Part shown: positions 13,990 through 20,898 of the stretch, piece by piece
Numbering within the stretch: position 1 is the stretch's first letter
How the letters are laid out: each line of letters opens with the position of its first letter
From: Pseudomonadota bacterium
GTDB lineage: Bacteria > Desulfobacterota > Desulfovibrionia > Desulfovibrionales > Desulfomicrobiaceae
Reading direction: 5' to 3'
Length of the DNA: 23,069 nt
Assembly: GCA_023393525.1 (NCBI GenBank)
Contig: JAEWKZ010000092.1
Coordinates: forward strand, 1 to 23,069
Notes under the pieces: model-generated
What the model was told of the DNA's origin: nothing
Seen by the model: the letters and a program-made list of their open reading frames with translations, nothing else
The model's database searches: none
Translations under genes and position numbers: made by a program

Positions 13990-15510
13990 ATGGAACAAAG
14001 GCGGACTGTCGCCGTCCTCGGAGCCACGGGGTACATAGGAGGCCGTCTGGTCTCGGCGCTGCTGGAGCGCGGCTGGAATGTCCGCGCGGTGGGACGCAAT
14101 CCGGAAAAGCTGCGCTGCCGCCCTTTCGCCGCCCATCCGAACGTGGAACTGGTCCAGGCCGACGCACTGGATCAGCCGGCGCTGACCGAGGCGCTACGCG
14201 GATGTCACGCGGCATACTATCTGGTCCATTCCATGTATCCCGGCGTGAAGAATTTCGAGGATCGCGACAAGCACGCGGCCATGATCATGCGCGACGCGGC
14301 CCGGGAGGCCGGTCTTGAACGGATTCTCTATCTGGGCGGGCTTGGCGACACGGACAAGGATTTGAGCGAGCATCTCAAATCGCGCATGGAGGTCGGCGAG
14401 ATCCTCGGCAGCGGTCCGGTTCCGCTGACCTGGCTGCGGGCGGCCATGATCATCGGTTCGGGCAGCGCGTCTTTTGAGATCCTGCGCTACCTGGTGGACC
14501 GCCTGCCGATCATGGTCACCCCGGCCTGGGTCAAGTCCCTGTGTCAGCCCATCGCCGTGACCAACGTGCTCGAATACCTGGTCGGCTGCCTGGAGCATCC
14601 AGAGACCGCTGGCCGCACTTTGGACATCGGCGGCCCGGATGTCCTCAGCTACCGCGATCTTTTCGACATCTATGCCCGCGTGGCCGGACTGCGGCCGCGC
14701 ATCATCATCCCGGTGCCCGTGCTCACGCCCAAGCTCTCCTCGTACTGGATCCAGATGGTCACTCCGGTCCCGTCCAGCCTGTCGCGCCCCCTGGCCGAAG
14801 GACTGCGCAACAAGGTCGTGTGCCGCGAAAACAGCATCCGGGAGCTTGTTCCGACCCGCCTGCTCGGCTGCGAAGAGGCCATCGCGAGGGCTCTGGACCG
14901 CACGGTCCGGCACGAGGTGGAGACCTGCTGGTCCGACGCGGGCCTGCAGCGCGTGCCGGAATGGATCGACTGCGGCGACGCACCCTACGCCGGAGGGACA
15001 GTGCTGGAATCGGCGCACACCCTGACCCTGGCCGCCACCCCGGCCCAGATCTGGAACGTGATCGTCCGCCTCGGCGGCGACGAGGGCTGGCTGTATGGAA
15101 ACTGGATGTGGAAAATTCGCGGAGTGGCCGACAAGCTCATCGGGGGCCCGGGCCTGCGTCGCGGGCGGCGCGATCCCGAGGACCTGCGCGTCGGTGACGC
15201 CCTGGACTTCTGGCGGGTGCTGGTGGTCGAGGAAAATCGCCGCCTGCGCCTGCTGGCCGAAATGAAGCTGCCGGGCGAAGCGCTGCTCCAGTTCGACATC
15301 GACGAAGAGGGCCAAGGCCGCACCAGGCTGACCCTGCGCGCCCGTTTCCTGCCCCGGGGGTTGTGGGGTATCATGTATTGGTACCCGCTCATACCCGTGC
15401 ACGGACCGCTTTTTCGGGGCATGCTCACGGCCCTGGCCCGCAAAATCGGGGGCAAAATTCTTTTCGGACCCGTTACCCCGCCCAAGGAGGGCTCGCAATG
15501 CCGACTTTGA
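13990..15510 (+). CDS. NAD(P)-binding SDR protein fused to DUF2867
   Basis: The protein has 506 aa. The ATG follows AGGAG (13978-13982, spacing 7). Residues 6-300 form an atypical (extended) SDR Rossmann domain: VAVLGATGYIGGRL (GxxGxxG at 11-17), then YYLVHSM and ILYLGGLGD. The C-terminal ~170 aa, from about TVLESAHTLTLAAT, is DUF2867, a START/SRPBCC-like fold with GDEGWLYGNWMWK and LDFWRVLVVEENRRLRLLAEMKLPG. Family members may bind a hydrophobic ligand and reduce it, but no reaction is established. No membrane segment is evident. It overlaps the PPOX gene by 13 nt, so the two are co-translated. Confidence 0.88.
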   Translation: MEQRRTVAVLGATGYIGGRLVSALLERGWNVRAVGRNPEKLRCRPFAAHPNVELVQADALDQPALTEALRGCHAAYYLVHSMYPGVKNFEDRDKHAAMIMRDAAREAGLERILYLGGLGDTDKDLSEHLKSRMEVGEILGSGPVPLTWLRAAMIIGSGSASFEILRYLVDRLPIMVTPAWVKSLCQPIAVTNVLEYLVGCLEHPETAGRTLDIGGPDVLSYRDLFDIYARVAGLRPRIIIPVPVLTPKLSSYWIQMVTPVPSSLSRPLAEGLRNKVVCRENSIRELVPTRLLGCEEAIARALDRTVRHEVETCWSDAGLQRVPEWIDCGDAPYAGGTVLESAHTLTLAATPAQIWNVIVRLGGDEGWLYGNWMWKIRGVADKLIGGPGLRRGRRDPEDLRVGDALDFWRVLVVEENRRLRLLAEMKLPGEALLQFDIDEEGQGRTRLTLRARFLPRGLWGIMYWYPLIPVHGPLFRGMLTALARKIGGKILFGPVTPPKEGSQCRL

Positions 15511-15986
15511 CCACCCAACCGCATTTCGAAGAGACCACCATGGCCGATCCCGCAGTCCGCAAAACCCTGGAAGACATCCTGACCGGGCAACGCTCGGGAG
15601 TCCTGGCCACATCGTTCATGGACATCCCCCTGTGCAGCCAGATGGCCTTCGCGGCGGCGGATGACCTGCGCACCGTAATTGTCGTGACGCCGCGCCAAAG
15701 CGCGAAATACGACAACATGAGCGCCAACCCCAACGTGTCCTTCCTGGTCAGCACGGCCCGCAACGAACCTTCCGATCCGGCCAGCGCCCAGGCCCTGACC
15801 GTGACGGCGTTCGCCACCGAACTCGACGGGGAACGCAGACACAAGGCGGTGACCCTTTTTTCGGACAGGCACCCGAACTTGAGCGCCTTCGCGGCCTCGG
15901 AGGACAGCGCGGTGATGGAACTCAAAGTCGACAGCTACTGCCTGGTCAACAACTTCCAGCGCCTGACCCGCATCGGCCTGGGATGA
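15498..15986 (+). CDS. pyridoxamine 5'-phosphate oxidase-family FMN-binding protein
   Basis: The protein has 162 aa. I chose the ATG at 15498, since AAGGAGG (15484-15490) is 7 nt upstream and lies inside the SDR gene; a later ATG at 15541 lacks a comparable SD. It has the split-barrel pattern of PNPOx-like flavoproteins: GVLATSFMDIPLCSQMAFA, VTPRQSAKYDNMSANPNVSFLV, then KAVTLFSDRHPNL and a C-terminal beta strand. Substrate is unknown. The overlap with the SDR-DUF2867 gene suggests a flavin partner for the same redox reaction, which is inference. A 7-bp GGCCCCC/GGGGGCC hairpin with an 11-nt loop (15994-16018) follows. Confidence 0.8.
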   Translation: MPTLTTQPHFEETTMADPAVRKTLEDILTGQRSGVLATSFMDIPLCSQMAFAAADDLRTVIVVTPRQSAKYDNMSANPNVSFLVSTARNEPSDPASAQALTVTAFATELDGERRHKAVTLFSDRHPNLSAFAASEDSAVMELKVDSYCLVNNFQRLTRIGLG

Positions 15987-15993
15987 CGGCGCT

Positions 15994-16018
15994 GGCCCCC
16001 GATTCTGGACAGGGGGCC
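15994..16018 (+). terminator. possible hairpin terminator
   Basis: GGCCCCC (15994-16000) pairs with GGGGGCC (16012-16018). No T-run follows, only GATATTGG, so this may be a weak terminator or a stability hairpin at the end of the PPOX gene. Confidence 0.35.
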
Positions 16019-16090
16019 GATATTGGTGAATATTTCAAAACGTAGCTCAGCCGAGGAATTTTCACGCGGCGTTTCGACAAGGAGAACATC

Positions 16091-17041
16091 ATGAACCGAC
16101 CCATCCGGCTGGGAGTCAGCCGTTGTCTGCTCGGGGACAAGGTCCGCTATGACGGGGGACACAAGCACGACCCCTTTCTGACCAAGACCCTGGGTGAATA
16201 TGTGGAATATGTCCCGGTCTGTCCGGAGGTGGAATGCGGTCTGCCCATTCCTCGTGAAGCCCTGCGTCTGGTGGGCGACCCGGATTCCCCGCGCCTGGTG
16301 ACCCAGAAGACCCGTGTCGATCACACCAAGCGCATGCAGGATTGGGCCGCCGGTCGCCTGGCCGAACTGGAAAACGAGGGCCTGTGCGGCTTCATCTTCA
16401 AGAGCAAGTCCCCATCCAGCGGCATGGAGAGGGTCAAGGTCTATTCGGAATCGGGCAATCTCGCGGGGCAATCGGTGGGCATCTTCGCGCGCATGTTCAT
16501 GAAACATTTTCCGCTCCTGCCGGTGGAGGAGGAAGGCCGCCTGCACGACGTGCACCTGCGCGAAAATTTCATCGACCGCATCTTCGTGCTGCGCCGCTAC
16601 CGCGACATGCTCAAGGGCGGCCAGAGCCTGGGCAACCTGATCACCTTCCATACGCGGCACAAGCTCCAGCTCCTGGCCCACAGCCCGGAGATATACAGGG
16701 CCATGGGCCGCCTGGTGGCTGGCGGCAAGTCCATGCCCAAGGAGCAGCTTTTCAAGAATTACCACGAGCACCTCATGACGGCCATGCGCATGAAGGCCAC
16801 TCCGCCCAAGCACCGCAACGTGCTCCAGCATATCATGGGCTACTTCAAGAACGATCTGCTCCCGGACGAGAAGCAGGAACTGCTCGACCTCATCAACCAG
16901 TACGCGCACGGCGTGCTGCCGCTCATTGTGCCCGTGACCCTGCTCAACCACTATGTGCTCAAGTACGAGGAATTCTATCTGCAGGACCAGACGTACCTGA
17001 AACCGCACCCCATCGAGCTCAAACTGCGCAATCACGCCTAG
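16091..17041 (+). CDS. DUF523 (TudS-like) and DUF1722 (YbgA) fusion protein
   Basis: The protein has 316 aa. The ATG follows AAGGAG (16079-16084). Residues 1-150 are DUF523: LGVSRCLLGDKVRYDGGHK, VCPEVECGLPIPRE and FKSKSPSSG, with conserved Cys12, Cys44 and Cys49 that could ligate an Fe-S cluster. DUF523 includes TudS, a [4Fe-4S] enzyme that desulfurises 2-thiouracil; I do not claim that activity here. Residues from about 165 to the end are DUF1722, the YbgA-like domain (RYRDMLKGGQSLGNLITFHTRHK, LLAHSP). The fusion is a common architecture. It heads a tight run of seven co-directional genes. Confidence 0.9.
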   Translation: MNRPIRLGVSRCLLGDKVRYDGGHKHDPFLTKTLGEYVEYVPVCPEVECGLPIPREALRLVGDPDSPRLVTQKTRVDHTKRMQDWAAGRLAELENEGLCGFIFKSKSPSSGMERVKVYSESGNLAGQSVGIFARMFMKHFPLLPVEEEGRLHDVHLRENFIDRIFVLRRYRDMLKGGQSLGNLITFHTRHKLQLLAHSPEIYRAMGRLVAGGKSMPKEQLFKNYHEHLMTAMRMKATPPKHRNVLQHIMGYFKNDLLPDEKQELLDLINQYAHGVLPLIVPVTLLNHYVLKYEEFYLQDQTYLKPHPIELKLRNHA

Positions 17042-17061
17042 GCAAAACCCAGGAGGCCGGC

Positions 17062-18036
17062 ATGCCCAACGCCTATGAGATCATCAGCCGCTTTGACCCG
17101 GAATTTCCGCGCAAGCGGGCCGGACAGCTCCTGACGGACACCACGGAATTCATGAGCATCACCTACGGCGATGTCATCGATCTGAACGGCAGATATTATC
17201 TGGTGCTGCGGGACGAGAAGGAACGCAGCTTCGGAGTGGAAGACCCCAAATACTGGGTCAAGCGTTGCCGGGAACTGTCCACCGGGGAACGGAAAATCCT
17301 GAAGCTGGTTTTTTACGAGCGCTTTCCGGTGTCCATGGGCAGCATGGAGATCGAGTGTTTCCGCAGCCCGCGCAAGGAGGCGCGCATCCTCGACCTGGTC
17401 AGGGGGGATTGGCGCTTCATGCAGGGCTATTCCCACGACGATGCGGCCGGAAACAACGTGCGCGTCCTCGACGTGGTCAAGGGCGATCTGCTTTCCCTGC
17501 ACATCGACCGCCTGGAGGCCGACCACAGAACCTACTTCTTCGAAATGCTGCCGGACATTCTGGAAAAATTCGCCGAATCCTGCCGAGCCATCGACTTCCT
17601 GCACCGGCACGGGGAAAACCACGGCGACATCCGGCGTGACCACCTCTGGCTGGAACAGGGCACGGGCAACTACGTCTGGATCGATTTCGACTACACCTAC
17701 GAATTCCAGGAAAACCCGTGCGGTCTGGACATTTTTGGACTCGGCAACCTCCTTTTGTACTTGGTCGGCAAGAAATTCTGCACCACCTTCAATATTCCGC
17801 GCCCGGATTTCGACGGCAAGGCGGATGTCTCGCTGGAAGCGGCGGATTTCTCCCTGCTGTTCAAGCACCGTCTGGCCAATCTGCGCAAGGTCTATCCTTA
17901 TGTCCCGCCTTCGCTGAACACCGTGCTCATGCACTTTTCCTGCACTTCCGAAGTGTTCTATTTCACCGTGGCGGAGCTGCTTGAAGACCTTCTTCCCTGC
18001 ATCGACGAAATTCGCCGCGGGCGAATCACTACGTAA
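17062..18036 (+). CDS. protein kinase-fold protein (kinase-like/APH superfamily)
   Basis: The protein has 324 aa. AGGAGG (17051-17056) precedes the ATG by 5 nt. The C-terminal half has a kinase-like catalytic loop, His187-Gly188-Asp189 in ENHGDIRRDHL, and a metal-binding DFD at 208-210 in IDFDYTY, followed by CGLDIFGLGNLLLYLV, the usual F-helix Asp region. The usual catalytic-loop Asn is His here. The N-lobe is less clear: KILKLVFYERF may hold the beta-3 lysine, and IECFRSPRKEARIL the alpha-C glutamate. The glycine-rich loop is not recognised. The substrate is unknown; it may be a small molecule or protein. It is 20 nt after the DUF523 gene and 9 nt before the UspA gene. Confidence 0.65.
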   Translation: MPNAYEIISRFDPEFPRKRAGQLLTDTTEFMSITYGDVIDLNGRYYLVLRDEKERSFGVEDPKYWVKRCRELSTGERKILKLVFYERFPVSMGSMEIECFRSPRKEARILDLVRGDWRFMQGYSHDDAAGNNVRVLDVVKGDLLSLHIDRLEADHRTYFFEMLPDILEKFAESCRAIDFLHRHGENHGDIRRDHLWLEQGTGNYVWIDFDYTYEFQENPCGLDIFGLGNLLLYLVGKKFCTTFNIPRPDFDGKADVSLEAADFSLLFKHRLANLRKVYPYVPPSLNTVLMHFSCTSEVFYFTVAELLEDLLPCIDEIRRGRITT

Positions 18037-18045
18037 GGAGAGAAC

Positions 18046-18537
18046 ATGGACCCGAAAAAAATCCTCATCGCCGTGGACGCTTCGGACAACGCCGCCCGCG
18101 CAGTGACCTATGTCGCCGAACTGCTGGGAGGCAGCGCGGACTTTCAGATCACGGTCCTCTACATCGAACGTCCGCCCAACCGGGACCTGTATCCCGACGA
18201 GGCGTCCTGGATCGAGGCCGGACAGGCCCAGGAGCTGCGCATCCGCACCTTTCTGCAGCAGGCCAAGTCAAACCTGACCGGGCACGGAATCCCGCCGGAC
18301 GCGGTGACCATCTCCTACGTCCCGCACTGCCAGTCCCCGGTGAATCCGGCGGCGCAACAGTGCAGCATCGGCACGTCCATCGCCCGCGACATCCTGCAGG
18401 TGCAGCAGCAGGGGGACTTCGGCACCCTGGTCATCGGCCGCCGGGGCGTGTCCCGGGCGGAGGAATTTCTTTTCGGCAGCGTGACCACCAAGGTCACCCA
18501 TCTGGCCAAGGACTGCACCGTGTGGGTTGTGCAATAA
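18046..18537 (+). CDS. universal stress protein (UspA family)
   Basis: The protein has 163 aa. AAGGAG (18035-18040) overlaps the stop of the preceding gene and sits 5 nt before the ATG. The N-terminal KILIAVDASDNA is the classic Usp start. The ATP-binding motif is complete: Gly131-x2-Gly134-x9-Gly144-Ser145 within GRRGVSRAEEFLFGS. It should bind ATP, as the MJ0577-like Usp subgroup does. Its tight position after a kinase-fold gene fits a stress or energy-state role. It is not a tandem Usp. Confidence 0.93.
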   Translation: MDPKKILIAVDASDNAARAVTYVAELLGGSADFQITVLYIERPPNRDLYPDEASWIEAGQAQELRIRTFLQQAKSNLTGHGIPPDAVTISYVPHCQSPVNPAAQQCSIGTSIARDILQVQQQGDFGTLVIGRRGVSRAEEFLFGSVTTKVTHLAKDCTVWVVQ

Positions 18538-18551
18538 TTCAAGGAGGAAAA

Positions 18552-18893
18552 ATGCCCTGCATCGAACTGGCGACCAACGTACGCATCCAGGACAAGAACA
18601 GGCTCATGCGGTCCCTTTCCGACTGCGTCTGCACCGGACTGTGCAAGGCGGAAACCTACATGATGGTCATCGTCAGGGACGCGGAAACCATGTTTTTCGG
18701 AGGCAATGACGAACCCGTGGCGCACGTGACCCTGCGTGCGCTGGGACTCAAGGAAGAGCTGATCCGGAAGCTGGCCGGGGAATTGACCGCGCTCATGCAG
18801 GCGGAACTGGGCATCGAGAGCCAGCGCGTCTACATCGTGTTCATGGATGCGGATCCCGGCAAGTGGGCCTGGGACGGACGCACCTTCGCCTGA
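18552..18893 (+). CDS. macrophage migration inhibitory factor-like tautomerase
   Basis: The protein has 113 aa, the same size as animal MIF (114-115 aa). The ATG follows AAGGAGG (18541-18547). The N-terminus Met-Pro2 provides the catalytic proline, and Lys32 aligns with MIF Lys33. Landmarks are the MFFGG segment (MIF MAFGG), SQRVYIVFMDADP and the C-terminal WAWDGRTFA (MIF VGWNNSTFA). This is the MIF subgroup, not the short 4-oxalocrotonate type. Phenylpyruvate or other enol-keto tautomerase activity is expected but unproven. It is 14 nt after the UspA gene, so very probably in its operon. Confidence 0.93.
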   Translation: MPCIELATNVRIQDKNRLMRSLSDCVCTGLCKAETYMMVIVRDAETMFFGGNDEPVAHVTLRALGLKEELIRKLAGELTALMQAELGIESQRVYIVFMDADPGKWAWDGRTFA

Positions 18894-18980
18894 CCGGACG
18901 TCTTGCCTGCCGCGGAGGCCTCGTGTAAAGGAGCCGGGCGCCGGGACGGTGAAGTTCCGGCATCACAACGCGAGGTATCC

Positions 18981-19424
18981 ATGACAGAAAAGAACTACGC
19001 CCAGAGCATCGCCGGCGACCTGTTCCACATGATCGAGTCCGCCCGGGAACAAGGCGTGAACGTGGACGCGGGCTTTCGCAACCAGGCCATGTCCAGCCCG
19101 AGCATGACCCTGACCTACATGTTTTTGACCAAGAACGACCTGCTCAAGGTCCCGGCCCTGCCCGCCCAGGTCAAGCAGCAGGTCCGCCGCTCCAACGCCA
19201 TGGCCGTCATCGAGCTGGCGAACGCCAAAGGCGTGAAGCAGACTGCGGGCATCCACCTGATCTGGTCCAGCGCCAAGGCCTGCTCCGCGATCGAGTCCGA
19301 AACCCAGATGCTCGACGGCATCCAGATTCAGGGCCTGGCCGCCTTCACCGCCCAGATCAAGGCCACGCTCAGAAACGACATTCCGCGCACCATGGACCAG
19401 CAGGTCCCGGCCGACGCAGAGTAG
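18981..19424 (+). CDS. conserved hypothetical protein, 147 aa
   Basis: The ATG follows GAGG (18972-18975, spacing 5). An 87-nt gap with AAAGGAG but no start codon precedes it; the open frame extends back to 18903 without support. The soluble protein appears mixed alpha/beta, with MTLTYMFLTKNDLLKVPALP, KQTAGIHLIWSSAKACSAIE and a C-terminal helix FTAQIKATLRNDI. I do not recognise it. The single Cys is not in a metal motif. It lies in the co-directional run of stress-type genes, which is the only hint about role. Confidence 0.75.
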   Translation: MTEKNYAQSIAGDLFHMIESAREQGVNVDAGFRNQAMSSPSMTLTYMFLTKNDLLKVPALPAQVKQQVRRSNAMAVIELANAKGVKQTAGIHLIWSSAKACSAIESETQMLDGIQIQGLAAFTAQIKATLRNDIPRTMDQQVPADAE

Positions 19425-19472
19425 GGGCGCGGTCCGACCCGCTGGGCTCGCATTCGCCTTCCGGAGATTTCC

Positions 19473-20069
19473 ATGCTTTTGAAACTCTGCCTTTCGACGC
19501 TGATCTGCGCCTTTATCGGCTGGATCACCAATTTCATCGCCATCAAGATGCTCTTCCATCCGCGCCGCCCGGTGCGGATAGGCAGCCTGACCGTGCAGGG
19601 CATTTTCCCCAAACGCCAGAAGGCGCTGGCCATGAACCTGGCCGCGGTCATCGAAGGCGAGCTGTTGTCCCACGACGACATCCAGAGCGCCATGCTCCGC
19701 CCCGAATTCGCGGCCAAGCTCAAGGACAGGATCGAAGACGGCTTTGCCGAATTCCTGTCCAAGCGTCTGGGAACCCTGAATCCCATGATCGCCATGTTTC
19801 TGGACGGCCCCATGATGGACAAGATCAAGGGACTGCTGGACAAGGAACTGGATCGCATCGTGCCCGGCCTGCTTGAAACCGCGACCACGGAGCTGGAGAA
19901 TTCCCTGGATTTCAGGAAGCTCATCCAGGACAAGATCGAAAACCTGTCCATGGAGCGCCTCGAAGTCCTGCTCATGTCCATCATGGCCAAGGAATTCCGG
20001 TTCATCGAGGTGGTGGGAGCGGTGCTCGGCGCCATGATCGGGCTGATCCAGGGTCTGATTTTCTTCTGA
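19473..20069 (+). CDS. DUF445 family membrane protein
   Basis: The protein has 198 aa. The ATG follows GGAG (19463-19466). A membrane segment at the N-terminus (residues 3-28) includes FIGWITNFIAIKMLFHP, the DUF445 hallmark, followed by PRRPVRIGSLTVQGIFPKRQ. A second membrane segment forms the C-terminus (VVGAVLGAMIGLIQGLIFF). The middle ~140 residues are charged and helical. The hairpin-like topology would place the middle domain on one side of the inner membrane. No function is established. It is close to the FmdB gene, 23 nt downstream. Confidence 0.88.
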   Translation: MLLKLCLSTLICAFIGWITNFIAIKMLFHPRRPVRIGSLTVQGIFPKRQKALAMNLAAVIEGELLSHDDIQSAMLRPEFAAKLKDRIEDGFAEFLSKRLGTLNPMIAMFLDGPMMDKIKGLLDKELDRIVPGLLETATTELENSLDFRKLIQDKIENLSMERLEVLLMSIMAKEFRFIEVVGAVLGAMIGLIQGLIFF

Positions 20070-20092
20070 TGCCAACACGAGAGGAAGAAGCC

Positions 20093-20290
20093 ATGCCAAT
20101 ATTCGAATTCAAATGCGCCAAATGCGGGCTGTGTTTCGAGGAAATCCTTCCTTCCGACCACGAACGCAATCCGCCCTGCCCAAAGTGCGAAACGGACAAG
20201 GATGTGGAAAAACTCCTTTCCGCCTGCGTCCAGCACTCCGGAACGGCACCCCGGACATCGGGTTGCGCTCCCGGAAGCGGCTTTTCCTGA
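20093..20290 (+). CDS. FmdB-type zinc ribbon protein
   Basis: The protein has 65 aa. I chose the ATG at 20093, which gives the family's standard start MPIFEFKCAKCG with GAGGAAG just upstream; an ATG at 20069 overlaps the previous stop but would add eight atypical residues. Two CxxC pairs (CAKC at residues 8-11, CPKC in the middle) form a zinc ribbon. The C-terminus is Ser/Gly/Pro-rich, as is usual. FmdB was proposed as a regulator in methylotrophs; the family function is unknown. Confidence 0.88.
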   Translation: MPIFEFKCAKCGLCFEEILPSDHERNPPCPKCETDKDVEKLLSACVQHSGTAPRTSGCAPGSGFS

Positions 20291-20294
20291 GGCT

Positions 20295-20319
20295 AAAGGC
20301 GGGGCCCGTGCGGCCCCTT
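20295..20319. terminator. bidirectional terminator between convergent genes
   Basis: GGGGCC (20301-20306) pairs with GGCCCC (20312-20317) around CGTGC, and flanking AAAGG/TTT adds weaker pairing with one bulge. It lies between the FmdB gene and the convergent YjbQ gene. Confidence 0.6.
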
Positions 20320-20736
20320 TCACTCCCCGATGATCTTGACCAGCACCCGTTTTCTTCTGCGCCCGTCGAACTCCCCGTAAAATATCCGCTCCCAGGTCCC
20401 GAAATCGAGCCGCCCGCCGGTCACGGCCACGACCACCTCGCGCCCCATGATCTGCCGCTTCATGTGCGCGTCGGCGTTGTCCTCACCCACGTTGTGGCGA
20501 TACTGGGAGACGGGCTCGTGGGGAGCCAGCTTTTCCAGCCATTTTTCGTAGTCGTGATGCAGACCGGACTCGTCGTCGTTGATGAAGACCGAGGCGGTGA
20601 TGTGCATGGCGTTGACCAGGACCAGCCCTTCCTGGATTCCGCTCTCGGCCAGGCACTGTTCGACATCTCCCGTGATGTTGATGAAGGCCCGGCGCGAAGG
20701 CGTCTGGAACCAGAGTTCCTTGCGAAAACTTTTCAT
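20320..20736 (-). CDS. YjbQ family protein (UPF0047, annotated secondary thiamine-phosphate synthase)
   Basis: The protein has 138 aa, normal for YjbQ. I chose the ATG at 20736, which has a strong GGGAGGA just upstream; the ATG at 20757 would put that SD inside the gene. Family features are HITASVFINDDE, the metal-site His pair around HHDYEKWL, the NADAHMKRQIMGREV segment and the C-terminal GRLDFGTWERIFYGEFDG. Family members are trimeric and metal-binding; E. coli YjbQ has weak thiamine-phosphate synthase activity, and the true role is unclear. It stands alone, convergent with the FmdB gene. Confidence 0.93.
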   Translation of the reverse strand: MKSFRKELWFQTPSRRAFINITGDVEQCLAESGIQEGLVLVNAMHITASVFINDDESGLHHDYEKWLEKLAPHEPVSQYRHNVGEDNADAHMKRQIMGREVVVAVTGGRLDFGTWERIFYGEFDGRRRKRVLVKIIGE

Positions 20737-20834
20737 GGATTCCTCCCGCGTTGTCACCCATTCCTAACCCTCGCGCCGTCGTGATTCAAGGACGGCGTCA
20801 ATCTCCTTTCGACCAGGAAACTTGCGTATCGACG

Positions 20835-20863
20835 TTGACCCAAAGCCCGCTCCCTGATATTGG
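20835..20863 (+). promoter_or_regulatory. sigma-70-type promoter of glcB
   Basis: TTGACC (20835-20840) and TATTGG (20858-20863) are 17 nt apart. The -35 is 5/6 and the -10 weak (3/6), as often seen in regulated promoters. The -10 overlaps the palindromic operator described separately. Confidence 0.5.
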
Positions 20864-20873
20864 TAGGACCAAT
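20859..20873. promoter_or_regulatory. GntR/FadR-family operator of glcB
   Basis: ATTGGTAGGACCAAT is a perfect 6-bp inverted repeat with a 3-nt spacer, equal to the ATTGGT-N3-ACCAAT pattern of PdhR/LldR/GlcC-type regulators. It lies over the -10 box and start site of glcB, so binding would repress. The regulator gene is not in this window. Confidence 0.65.
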
Positions 20874-20898
20874 TTCCATGTCAACAAAGGAGCAGCCC

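Noticed and set aside
16342..17061. Upstream extension of the kinase-fold gene by 240 codons
   Set aside because: It overlaps the DUF523-DUF1722 gene in another frame; the ATG at 17062 has a perfect AGGAGG.
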